NCBI RefSeq assembly: GCF_029983815.1
Contig: NZ_JASBYU010000006.1
Location: 1-64,000 of the forward strand
Length of the DNA stretch: 64,000 bases
Direction: 5' to 3'
Source: Lagierella sp.
GTDB lineage: Bacteria; Bacillota; Clostridia; Tissierellales; Peptoniphilaceae
A program made the position numbers and the translations under genes. The notes below the pieces were generated by a model. The model ran no database searches. It was not told the DNA's origin and worked only from the letters and a program-made list of their open reading frames with translations. This document shows positions 1 to 11,600 of the stretch, piece after piece. Each line of letters opens with the position of its first letter. Positions within the stretch are counted from its first letter, which is position 1.

Positions 1-55
1 TTTTTAACTATTGACAATATTACTGAAAATACATAAATTATGCGGGACTGAGTGC
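1..55 (+). repeat. Dispersed repeat, copy 1 (core only)
   Basis: A 55-bp block that recurs almost exactly at 108-162 and, inverted and more diverged, near 17998-18052. It starts with a T-run and the word CTATTGACAATATTACTG and ends in GCGGGACTGAGTGC. It has no reading frame. The word CTATTGACA resembles a -35 box, but no matching -10 box is seen. The left limit is the window edge. Confidence 0.8.
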
Positions 56-107
56 CCGATATATATGGTAGTGATCCCGCAATCAGTTTTAATTTACAAA
101 GTTTGTT

Positions 108-226
108 TTTTTAACTATTGACAATATTACTGAAAATACATAAATTATGCGGGACTGAGTGCTTGATTAAAAAGGGTTGTTTTTTCTCTTACTTCTAACT
201 TCTCATTTCTCACTTCTATTTATAAA
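108..226 (+). repeat. Dispersed repeat, copy 2 (longer form)
   Basis: This copy contains the 55-bp core of copy 1 (108-162) plus a tail: TTGATTAAAAAGGGTTG, a T-run, then a pyrimidine-rich stretch of ACTTCT-like words up to about 226. The same core-plus-tail arrangement is found inverted at 17945-18052, so the unit is probably about 110 bp and copy 1 is a partial unit. Function unknown. Confidence 0.75.
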
Positions 227-285
227 CGTTCCTTAGTCCCCTCCTAAGGTGATTAGAAAAATATAAAACTTTTAATTAAATTTTC

Positions 286-363
286 TCAAAGTTTAAGAAA
301 CTTTGATTTACCATTTGCCGTTAGGCAAAACTAACCAGGTGTTAGGGGCTGTAAAAGCCCCTA
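286..363. repeat. Array of three short hairpins downstream of the pilin gene
   Basis: Three perfect inverted repeats follow each other: 286-306 (9-bp arms TCAAAGTTT/AAACTTTGA), 314-329 (TTTGCC/GGCAAA) and 343-363 (TAGGGGCT/AGCCCCTA). A fourth, the pilin terminator, lies at 373-392. Spacing is near 28 bp. None of the first three has a good T-tract, so they are not convincing terminators on their own. They could be mRNA-end stabilisers or remnants of repeats. Confidence 0.55.
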
Positions 364-366
364 AAT

Positions 367-392
367 AGAAAATGCTGGAGTTTCCTCCAGCA
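367..392 (-). terminator. Intrinsic terminator of the pilin gene
   Basis: On the minus strand an 8-bp stem TGCTGGAG/CTCCAGCA closes a GAAA tetraloop and is followed by TTTTCT. It lies about 45 bp after the pilin stop codon. It ends the pilus transcription unit, so no further gene of that operon is expected to the left. Confidence 0.75.
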
Positions 393-435
393 GCTTCTAA
401 ATGGTTATCTAGTCAATATACTTGTTAGCTTTTTA

Positions 436-2523
436 TTATTCTTCAGCAACTTCTCTTCTCTTCATAGCAACAACAGCACCTGCCATCAATGCTATACCAA
501 GAGCACCGAAGATTATTGTACCTATACCACCTGTTTGTGGGATAGTTACTTTCTTATTTGTGATTTTTGTAGCATCTTTTACAGTATTTGTCTCTGCATT
601 ATTATCTGCATCGATAAAGTCTATGTCTCCGTCTGCATTAAATGAAGTATCTGATACTGTAAATGCTACTGGTGTTTCATTTTTTGCATAGTCTGCTGGT
701 GGAGTGATTTCCTTGTATTTGTATTCACCATATGCAAGACCGTAAACTCCCCATTGACCTTGGTCATTAGTTACAAATTTTTGAGCATCGTCCTCAGTTT
801 CAGTCCATTCCCAAACTATAGCAGCATCTTTAGCAGCAGCATCTCTAGCAGCTTTTAATTCTGCAATTTTTTCTGCTGATTCTGGTTTTTTAACTGCATT
901 TTGGTATTCAGTTTCAGCCTTAACTAAAGCTTCTTGATTTTCATCTACAACAGCTTTATCTTTAGATTTAAGATATTTATCTCCAGATTCGTTCAGGATA
1001 ATAAATTCTGCTCCTTCAAGTCTTTCTGTTCCATCTTGGTTAGTCTTCACGAATTTTTTACCACCAGTTCTAACTACTACTGGATCTGGAGTTATTGGAG
1101 GTGGGTTATCGTTCTTTTTATTTACTATAACAACTTTACCATCTTCTGTAGTTGAATAATTTGGTACCCAACCTTTAGTTTCAACTTCCACTACTTTATA
1201 TTGCTTTGCATTATCTAAACCTTCAAATGTTGCACTTGTTGCACCGCTATTTAAAGTCTTAGTTTGACCTTCAACGTCTGACCATGTATTATCAGCTGGA
1301 TTATAAACTTGAAGTTTTAAAGTTATTTCTAATCCATCAGGCCATGCTACTGCAGAATCTTTTGCAGTTGGTCCATTTGTAAAGGACTTATCTACAGTAA
1401 TCTTTCTATCTTTTGGAGTTACTGGTGGTGGGTTATTATCACCAGGTTCTGGAGTATATCCAGGGTTATTACCATAGTGTAATGTGTTAGTATTTTCTAA
1501 TGGGTTATTAATAGCAGCTTCTGAGTTTACCACAGCACTATAAGTTAATGTGAATGTAACGTCAGTATTTTCTCCGTTGATAGGCTCTCCCTTACCATTT
1601 ACTTTAAATCCTGCATTAGCTGGTGCAGTTTTTTGAGCAAGTTTAGTAAGACCAGCATCAGTCAATACTAATACAAATCCGTTGTCCCCATTAGTTAATG
1701 TATAGTCTGTATCTTTTTCTAATCCTAGTTCTGGGTTAGTTGATATTTCTACATTTTCAGAGAAAGTAAGTCCTTTTGACATCTTATCTGTCCAAGCTAG
1801 TTTATTATAAGTTGAGCCAGCTTTTACAGTAGTTGTAACTTTATAAGGTACTGTGTCCCCTATAGTTACTTTACCAGCCTTCATATCTTCTGATGCAGTA
1901 TCAGCCATTTCCTTTTTGTTTTCCGGCTTACCTGTTTCAGTATTCTTTGGATAAACATGTACTTCTTTTTGAACTCCGTTTTCATTTACTAAAGGTAAAG
2001 TGATTTCTACTGGAACTGCCTTCATTTCAGAAAGTGTCTTTCCATCTTCACCAACATAAGTTGAAAGTTCTCTAACTTCAACTATTTTGTAGTCTGTTGG
2101 CTTATCTTGTGGTAGCTTAGAAGTGTCTAATACTAAACCTGTTTCAGTTGTAAGTCCACCAAGGGCTTCTTTTACATCTGTAGTAGTTGTACCATCAGCT
2201 TTTACCCAATTACCATCTTTGTCTTGAACTGCGAAGTATACTCCTTTAATTTCTTTTGCACTTTCAGCTCCAGGTAATTTTTTAAAAGCTTCTAAATCTT
2301 GTGTACCATCGTAACCTTCTGGTCCATCAACTTTCCACTTATCAAACACTTCTTTTTCTAAAAGCAACTTGTGAAGTGTAACTTTTTCTGTTACTTCTTC
2401 TTTAGCAACTGGGTTATCTTTCGCAGGGTCTTCAACGTCTTCCGCCGCAAATACAGGTACTGCCGTACCAAGTATCATCACTAATGCTAAAAGCATCGAC
2501 AATACTTTCTTCATTTTTCTCAT
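436..2523 (-). CDS. Sortase-anchored major (backbone) pilin, SpaA/FimA type
   Basis: Structural subunit of a covalently linked Gram-positive surface pilus (695 residues). Signal peptide at residues 1-26 (cleavage after PVFA). A pilin motif lies near 188-194 (VHVYPKN); its lysine is the expected site of sortase-made cross-linking. An isopeptide-type D2 domain lies near 220-360, a Cna-B domain near 368-450 and a SpaA domain from about 485. That last domain holds an E-box-like GEYKYKEI and an Ala/Lys/Glu-rich insertion near 530-565 predicted to be helical. The C-terminus has an IPQTGG sorting signal near 661, a hydrophobic segment and a basic tail. There are no cysteines, as usual for isopeptide-stabilised pilins. 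The start has AAGGAGAG 8 bases upstream. The gene is the second of two in a pilus operon. No sortase gene is nearby. Confidence 0.9.
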   Translation of the reverse strand: MRKMKKVLSMLLALVMILGTAVPVFAAEDVEDPAKDNPVAKEEVTEKVTLHKLLLEKEVFDKWKVDGPEGYDGTQDLEAFKKLPGAESAKEIKGVYFAVQDKDGNWVKADGTTTTDVKEALGGLTTETGLVLDTSKLPQDKPTDYKIVEVRELSTYVGEDGKTLSEMKAVPVEITLPLVNENGVQKEVHVYPKNTETGKPENKKEMADTASEDMKAGKVTIGDTVPYKVTTTVKAGSTYNKLAWTDKMSKGLTFSENVEISTNPELGLEKDTDYTLTNGDNGFVLVLTDAGLTKLAQKTAPANAGFKVNGKGEPINGENTDVTFTLTYSAVVNSEAAINNPLENTNTLHYGNNPGYTPEPGDNNPPPVTPKDRKITVDKSFTNGPTAKDSAVAWPDGLEITLKLQVYNPADNTWSDVEGQTKTLNSGATSATFEGLDNAKQYKVVEVETKGWVPNYSTTEDGKVVIVNKKNDNPPPITPDPVVVRTGGKKFVKTNQDGTERLEGAEFIILNESGDKYLKSKDKAVVDENQEALVKAETEYQNAVKKPESAEKIAELKAARDAAAKDAAIVWEWTETEDDAQKFVTNDQGQWGVYGLAYGEYKYKEITPPADYAKNETPVAFTVSDTSFNADGDIDFIDADNNAETNTVKDATKITNKKVTIPQTGGIGTIIFGALGIALMAGAVVAMKRREVAEE

Positions 2524-2587
2524 AATTAATACTCTCCTTATTTTTGTTTTTTCTCCTATAATTCCTACTTATATAATAATTAACATT

Positions 2588-2637
2588 ATTACTTAGCCAA
2601 CAGTTGGGTCTCTAGACCCGAAGGTGATAGAGTAATT
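2588..2637 (-). promoter_or_regulatory. Nested inverted repeats between adhesin and pilin genes
   Basis: In the 122-bp gap between the two pilus genes, ATTACT (2588-2593) pairs with AGTAAT (2632-2637). Inside it are two overlapping palindromes, CCAACAGTTGG (2598-2608) and GGGTC-TCTA-GACCC (2606-2619), which cannot both form. There is no T-tract, so it is not a typical terminator. It may be a processing or attenuation site that raises pilin over adhesin expression. Function is inferred only. Confidence 0.4.
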
Positions 2638-2645
2638 TTTGGTCA

Positions 2646-5600
2646 TCATCTTATCACCTTCTTTCGTCTATATCCTATAAAGGCTGTGGCCATTACGCCA
2701 AGGCCTAGTATAGTAAAGATTAGGCTTCCAAACCCTCCTGTTGAAGGGAATTTTCCTCTTTCGTTAACTATCTTAAGAGGATTTAGGATTTCACTTTCTC
2801 CATTCTTTGAATAAAGAACTGTTTCTCCTGATTTTATTGTTCTATCAGTCTGATTAATATTAATAGTATAATTCTCTGTACCTATCTTAAAGCCTGCTGG
2901 AGCTTTTGTTTCCTTTAAAGTGTAATCTCCACTTGGCCAGTCGCTAGGAACATTAATCTTAATACCTTTATTAACATCTTCTTCTGAACTAATTCCTTCA
3001 TATGCTGTCTTTAAGTCCATCTCTAAGGTTATGGTTGTCTTATCTTCAGAGATATTGGTAATCTTATACTTTCTATCGCTAACTTCTGCATTTTCAGAAT
3101 CCACATTTACATTTTCAGGGAATATCTTTCCTTCAGGAGCCTTTAGTTCAAACTCTAAAGTTCCAAACTCTATTCTATGCTCTTTATTATCCTCGTCTTT
3201 CCAAATCTTATCGATATAGAATTTCATCTTATCTCTTTCATTTGGAATGATTTGAGTATTGTTTAGAATATCTACTATATTTCCTGTTTCATCTACCTTA
3301 AAGCTTGAAACAGCCTTATCTGGTAGAATGTAGCCTTCAGGAGCCTTAGTTTCCCAAACCTCATATTCCCCTTGTGGTAGTCCTTCCCAGAAAAATTCTC
3401 CCCTATCATCACTAGTAACAGGTGCACCATAATCTTTCCAAGTGTCTCCATCTTTTACCTTAAGCTGGAAGACAGCGTCTTTTAGATACTTCACTTGTTC
3501 AGGTAAATAAAGATGTTTTACTTCACCTAAACTCTTTGAGAGTGAAGCCATCGGTATCATATTAGAAGATGGTAAAGCCTGACCTGGTGGAGTAGTTGTT
3601 CCGGGATCTACCTTTGTAAACTTGATCTTATTCTTAGTATTTAAAATATTAAATACTATTTCACCATCTGTAGTATTATCTGGTGTGTAGAATTTTAGGT
3701 AGGTATCCCAAGTGTCATCAAAGTAATTATATACAGGATTTCGATAATAGTCATAATAACCCGCATAATAGGCTCTATGGTAAGCACTTTTCGTGATAAA
3801 TTCTGTACCCTTAGTATTAGCCACCCCTTCTACTTTTATCACATAAGCGTTGTTAGAAGCGTCATTTCCAAGGTAGAATCTTAAATGTCCATAATTATCT
3901 AGTTCAAATTTATTATTTAGTCTATTTAATTTTGTAAAGTCTACTCCATAGGACCAAGGAAGATTTTGAGTTCCACCAACTGTTGAATACATTTCTATAT
4001 TTGTAACTTTAGTCAATTGATCTGACCAAAACTCAGCCCAACGATAATAATCTGTATCCCTTTGAGGGTTAACATACATTATAGCTGTGAATTCTCCAGT
4101 TTTATCATCAAATTTTGTGACATAGGTTTTTACTCTTTCTGGATCTGATACATAGTTTTCGTAGCTTACATCAATTGTATCGCTAAAAACTGCATCTTCT
4201 ATTCCAATTGACATAGAAACTGCTTTTGTATTATTTTTTACTACCATCCTGTTGATAAACATTGGCGTATTTATCTTAAATCCATTGAGTTTATGGTATT
4301 TTACATAGTCCGTAAAGGTATAGGTTATACTTCTTCTATCTTGTCCGATTTTTGCTACTGCAAGTTTCCCTGAAGATGCCATAATATCGAATGTCTCATC
4401 ATCTACTATTCCAAGTCCGTCTAGGTTAACATTGTCACTTAATTTTAATGTAAATGTATCCCCAGGATTTATGATAGTTCCTTCTTTTACCAAGAAGTTT
4501 ACTCTCGCCATAAGTCCTTCTGCCTTATTTGGATATACTACTGTTTTGCTATTCTCAGTAGACACTATAATATTATCTTTTGTTTCATCTAATATTAGAT
4601 CATTTGAAACATCTCTTGGGCTTTCAGGGTTTTCTGGAACTTGCCAATCTTTCCCTAAAAGTACTGGTATAGGTTTTGAATCTAGAATGTATCCGTCTAG
4701 TGTTTTGATTTCTTTTAACCAGTATTTTCCATAAGGAAGATTATCAAACACAATCTTGCCAAAAGCATCAGTTTTCTTCGTAGCAACTACATCTCCATTA
4801 GAATTCCTTAGTTCAAATTCAACACCTTCTAGTATTTTGCCAGCTTCATCTTTTTTGATTAGGCTAAATTCTTCCGTACCAGACTTCTGATTTATAATCT
4901 TTTTATTATCATCATCAATGACCTTGTAAATATCATCTTCGCCTTTGACTTCTATACTTCCATCTGGATTCATCTTGAAAGCCTTAGCTACTCCTTCTAT
5001 TGGCATATAGCCTTCTGGAGTTGAATCTTCGTGAAGTTCATACTCCCCAGGTTCAAGATCTGTAAGTTTTATTAAACCATCAGACCCAGAAGTTGCTTTG
5101 ATAGTAGTATCTTCAAATTCTCCTGCTTCATTTTTCTTGTATAAAGAAAATTCTACATTCTCTAGTGGCTTATCTTGCGATAAATCATCAGGGTTTTCCC
5201 TGGATAATTTTATAAATTCCGCTTCATACTTAGCAAGCTCATTTGCTATTGAGTATTCAAAGGTGTTATCAGCTGTTTTTGATAATTCGATAGCATCTGG
5301 TTTAATTTCTACTATTTGTGGAGTAATAGTAGGATAAGTCGAACTCTCCAATAAAATATTACTATATTTTACAGATTTAAGAGGACTTATGGTTATTTTA
5401 TCCTGTGGATTTTTTGGAGTAACAGTGAAATTAAATTCACCATTTGTATTATTTTCTCCTGATGCTATATTTTTTCTAAATGTTCCATTACTTATACCAT
5501 TACCTGTAACTGTAAAGTTTGTGATATCAAATATAACTTCTAAATTATATAGATAATTATAATATTGGTCTTGTCCTTTATATAAAATCTTTACATTAAA

Positions 5601-8600
5601 GCTATCTGAATCTGAGTTCTGACTTATCTTTGCTTGAAGATCCATTAATCTATATGAATAACCAACACTAGTATAGTAAAGCCTTTTGCCTTGTTTGTTA
5701 CTTATACTATAACTTGTATTTATCTTTGTCTCTCCAGGCGGAGTTATTGAAACTTTTCCATCCTCGCCTACTATAACTTTCCAAGTATCATTATTCTTTT
5801 CATAACCCACAGGTGCAACTGTTTCTTCAAGTGTGTATTCTCCAGGTTTTAATCCATAGAATTTCAGCTTTCCAAAATCATCAGTAGTTTCTGTAATTAT
5901 CTTTCCTGTGCTATCTTTTAAGGTAAATGTTGCACCTTTTAATTTCTCTTCTCCACTCCCATCGGTTTTTATGATTAGTAGTTCTGATAGCTTCTTATTA
6001 GGAACAGTTATTGAAGGTACTTCTTCAGTTTTTGAAACTTTAATGATATATGATCCTTCGCCTCCTATTACTGTATAGGTATATCCTTTTATACCTGTTA
6101 TACTATTTGGATCTAGGGTAAGTTTTTCTGCTCCAGCTGTTAGCTTTTCAAAGAAATATTTGTTATCTGAACTTAAAGTAAAGGTTGTTCCATCACTAGC
6201 CTTTCCTTGAATAGATCCTATAGGGCTAAGTCCTTGCCAGTCTACGCTTACGTTAAATCCTCTATTTTCTTTTGTCGAGATGGTTATTGTACCGTCTTTA
6301 TCACTAACAGTAGCTTTGTAATCTGTTGCTATAACATGGTCATTAGTAGACTTTACATCTGTCACATAATACTGATATAAATTTCCAGAAGCATCCTTTT
6401 TAGGAAGGCCTGAGAATACTTGCTCTCCATTTACTCCTATACTTCCATTTTTACTAAATGTTCCATCTTCTATATATTGAGCTCCATTTTGTACTCTTCT
6501 CTTTAATGTGAAGTTTATTGAAGTATCTGTAGGAACTCCTCCCGTGTGGCTGTTATTTACAGTTACACTTAGATTACTCTCTGCAACAGTAACTGTTGGA
6601 GATGGTATTGTCCTTAGCGCTACAGTAGAATTTGGTTGATAGCTTATTGGGTTGATTAAAGAGTAAGTTTTTCCTGTTTGTACATTTGTAGAAGACTTAA
6701 CTCTAAAGGTCATTGTGGCAGTTTCGCCCGCATTTAATGAAAGTTCTCCAGCATTTAACTTAATTGAATTTGTTGCGCTATCATAACCACTATGCCATTT
6801 TGATACTGGTCCAGGTTTAGTGGTTATAGTACTTCCACCTACAAAGGTAAAGTCATTGTTAAAGCTTACATTAAAGACTGCATTTTCAACTGCCTTTTTT
6901 ACTACTCTTCCATACACTTTTAGGTTATCACTCAAGGCTTTGGCTTTATTATTTGATGCATTTATCGTACTGCCAGGACTCAGCCCTAGTAGCGAATCCC
7001 AGTTTCTTAAATATATTGTTAGATTACTATTTGAACCAACATAGAAATTATTTATATTTACACCTTTTCTATTCAAATTGTTTATTTGATTTGTTATCCC
7101 CGCATTAGAAGAACCAATTGAGTTACCTACTATCATAATAAGTTCTTTATTTGCACTTGTTCCATTTGCAAAAATGTTATTTGCTGTCTGTAGGGCATAC
7201 TGAGTTCTTACAGATGTATTAGGATAAGAACTAGTAGAACTTCCATTTTGTATAGCACTAATTGCATCAGCTTTGGACATTAATCTTGCTGTACCATTAT
7301 ATCCAGTTCTTTCATTATAAAAATGAACACCAACTCTTACATTGTCTCCATACTCATTTATCTTATTGATTAGAGCATTTTTCACATCAGGAGTCAAGAA
7401 TGGATCTTGCACTACTATAACTACATCTGTTGCAGGTCCATTTTCCACTATATCTTGTCCTGCTGTTATATCTAGCTTTACTTCAAATTCATCGTTTCCT
7501 AAATATTTGGCACTTGTCGTTACCTTGGAATTTCCATAATTAATAGTTCCTACATTTCCTATTGTTATATCCGATTCCTGTGTTCCTGTTGGAAGTGCCA
7601 TAAGTGAAATTGGCGCTGCCCAAACATCCATCAGTAACTTTCCTAATGAGCTTGAACCTGAATTAAAACTGCTTGGTGCTGATCCTACTGCTTGCACTTT
7701 TTCTATTACTGTTGTAACACCATTTGAATCAACCTTGACAGTCCAGGTCTTATCTGATTTTATATATCCTTCTGGTGCTTTACTCTCTGTTAGTTCGTAC
7801 TCTCCTGGTTTTAAGTTGTCAAATGAAATCTTACCATCAGATTCTGAATTTTTTACGATACTCTCTCCAGTTGAATCCACTTGTTTTAAGGTAAATTCTG
7901 CCCCTGGTAAAAACTCTTTACCATCTTCATTGGTCTTTATAAGCTCAAACTTTCCTGTCTTATCAATTTTCTTAGTGTTCTCTACTGTTAGGCTAGGTGG
8001 AGTGTAATCTCCAGTACCAGTTCCACTACCTCCACTAGTATTTGTTGCAATTGCAGATGACCTTGCCGCTGCAAGCCCATTATTTACTAGTTGTATATAT
8101 TGTCCTAGAATAGTAGATTGATTATTTCCTTCCTCTGGAAATTTCATTTCGCTTTCTACCATTACAAAGTAAGTTGAAGTTCCGATATTATTTAGCTTGA
8201 TTTGGGCTAATGGTACAGTCACTCCATTTTCAATTTTCGTAGTATACGTTAAGGTGTAATTACTTGGATCTACTAAAGATAGCTTATCTTTTTCATAGAT
8301 CACAGCATTAGGAACAGTGGCTCCATCATTAAACTTATAAAGGGAAATTTTTATCTTACCAGATGAAATATCTGCCATGTTAAATGTATTATCTTTAACT
8401 GCTGGATAAATATTTATTAGGGATTCACCTGTAAGGTTGTTCTTCTTAGGATTGATATATCCTATTTGTGTATATCGTCCATTTTGATCATTTGTATATA
8501 GATAATTAGCATCTAGGTTTGAATTCCCATTCGAAGCTACTGGCTTATAGGCTATTGAAATATTTTTACCTATAGTATTATTTCCTAAGGACACTGAAAA

Positions 8601-11600
8601 ATCATAGCTACCTGTACTTGATGCATAATTTAGGTTCACTGAATGTCCCCACTCCATAGCCATATTTAGATTTTCAACACCTGCTACATTATCCGTGAAT
8701 ACATATATTATTTCCTTTTCAGCACCTGTTTCTATTTTGAAGTTTGGTCCAAAGGTTGGATAGGCTAATAAATTCCCACTTCCATCAAAAATGGATGGGT
8801 AATTCATCTTATCTGGTTGTAACATATTGTAATGCAATGTATCAGACTCTTTAATAGTGAAATAGTCTCCAAGATTTACAAATCCATCTACTATTAAGTT
8901 CATACTAATAGTAATTTTATTTTCACCTGATCCCATTTCAAGTCTATTGTTTCCAGATATTCCATCTGCATTATCATTGAAGTTCAAAGTTCCTGTCAAT
9001 TTAACCCTGTTAGATACATCTGTTCCTTTTATATCTCCTGGATTAGGAGCTACTTCTCCAAGTTCTGTTATAAAAGTTCTTCCCTCTGAGTTTACATAAA
9101 TTGACCATTCCTTTGTACTTAGATCATATCCCTTTGGTGCACTAAGTTCCTTCAGTCTATAAAGTCCTGGCTTTAGGTTTTGGAAGTGAATTTGTCCATT
9201 TCCGTCAGTTTTGAAGTTCGAAGTTATTCCACTACTATTTGTAATGCTAAAAATAGCATCTGGCAATTTTCCCTTGCTTTCAGAATCAACCTTGGTTAAA
9301 GTAAATTCTCCATACTTTGGAATTTCTTCTTTAGTATTGATGATGTTAAAACTTCCACCAATTTGACCATTCATAATAACTTCAGTATCGGTTACTATAA
9401 TTTTGTATTCTGCAGTCGAAATTTTATATCCATCTGGTGCTTTCGATTCTACAAGCACATACTCTCCAGGTGTTAAATTGTCAAATGTCGCTTTTCCTGT
9501 ACTATCCGTAGATTTTCTAGTAACAGCATTTCTCGTTCCACCTTCGACTTTATACAATACAAATTCTGCAAAATCAGTATTAATTGGTACTTCTTGTCCG
9601 TTTGATAAAGTCACCTTATTTATCTCAAAGGATTGTGTGTTATCAAAAGCTGCAGTTCCACTACCTCTGGTAGTACCATAGTAAGAGTCTAGGTTTAAAA
9701 CTCCTCCAGAAGGTCTTGGATTAATTGTAATTTGATTATTTATTTGGCCTAAACGTTCTGGCGCTAATCCTGCATGAATGAATTCCACATCAAAGTCAAT
9801 AACTAGAGTATCTTCTGGATCTAAGTTTTTACCTATAAAAGTAAAAGTTGAGTTATACTCTGTAGGATTAGTAGGTAGATTTTGTATCAATACATATTTA
9901 CTATTTGAATTTCTTATCATAGGTTCCCTAGTATAAACTGGTATTGATTTAAAACTACTTGGATCAAATCCTCCAATTTCATTTGCTCTAGTTGCAACTC
10001 CAGCTCTAAAGCTTTTTAAAGTTTGGTCTCCAGGACCAACTACCCAAAGCCTTGTCTTGTCTGTTTTCGTAGATAACTTATCTATAATTCTAGAATCCGT
10101 TTGCTTACCATTGAATAAAAGTTTATATTTACCTTCGTTTGATACTATTCTCCAAGTAATCTTTCTTTTGCCATTTTCATTTACGTCAGAGATAACTTTA
10201 TTATCAAATTTTTTCATCAAAACTTCATCGAAACTAGCTTCAAAATGAATCTTTAAATCACCTTGAATATCTGAAATTTCATTTGGATTTGTACTTAATG
10301 AAGATTTGAATGTTGCAATACCATTGCTTACGCCATTTAATCCGGAATTGTTGGCTTTAAAAATATTATTGGGATCATCATAGTCTAGGGCTCTGTCTTG
10401 ATCAATAGAAAATCCCCTTTCTATTTTTGTACCTTGTTGAACACGGGACCCATTAATTAAAGTGTCATTGTTATTAATTGTCCAATTTTCTCCAACCATC
10501 CAATTTGCAGTAACATCCCTTGTCTTTGCCTTTTGCTCTAGATAATCTGTTGCGACAAAGCGTAATTCACTATCTCCTACCTTGTAGATATTAAACAGTA
10601 CTTCGCCTGTGTCTTTTTCTGTAATTTTAAAAAGTGGCTTGTTTGGATCTGTTACTGCAGCAAGTGTCAATTTTTCAGAAATTGTAAGACTAATATAATC
10701 TCCAACTTTGAATCCTTTAGGGACTTTTAATTCACCACTAACTGCACCTGCCCATCCATATGTTCTTCCTCTACCTGGCTCAGCTGGTAATTCATATTGA
10801 TTTTGTTCCATTGGATAAATCTTTGTAATACCATAACTTCCAGCTTTCTTTTCAAAACCGTTGGTGAAAGTATAGATGTTTTGTTCATTATTAGATGAAG
10901 AATTATATAGTTTATATTTCTCTCCATTTGGTCCTGTTGTAGTTGCCAAAAATTCTGTGTCTTCTGCAACTTCTCTAGTCAATGGCTTTAATGGTCTTGT
11001 TCTATTTAAAGTCCAATCTTCTCTACCATTTGTATTTAATGGATTTTGATAAACCAATACTGGTTCAGAAGAATAGTTTGTCTTATCCTTTGTAATTGTA
11101 GCTTCTGTTATATTTCCGTCTTCTATTATCTTATATTTAGTATCTACTCTAGAATTTGCTGGAACACCGTCCCATAATTTATTAATTATTATAGGTTTTT
11201 TTATTCCATTTAGTTTAGCTTCAACTTGCTTCTTACCTGTGGTAAAGGAATGTTCTACAGTTTCCTTTTCGGGTTTAACAGCGGTTATTACTTCATAATA
11301 CGCTATTTGTCCGGGTTTTAAAATCTGCTCATATGAAGATGTTTGACCACTTCTGGTATATTTACTTCCTACTCCTGATATGTTGTTGAAATTATTTTCA
11401 GGTTTATATAGAGTAACCGTTGCAGATTCAATTGTTTGAGTATCATCTACTAAACCATTTTGCTCTATAAAAGAATTAATATCTTTATGAGTTAGGTTCC
11501 TATCTGATACTTGCCATTTGATTTTATTAGGAGCAATATACCTTCCCGTTACGGATCTTGCTATTGCTAAATCTCCAGTAGGTACTGTATTCATAGTATC

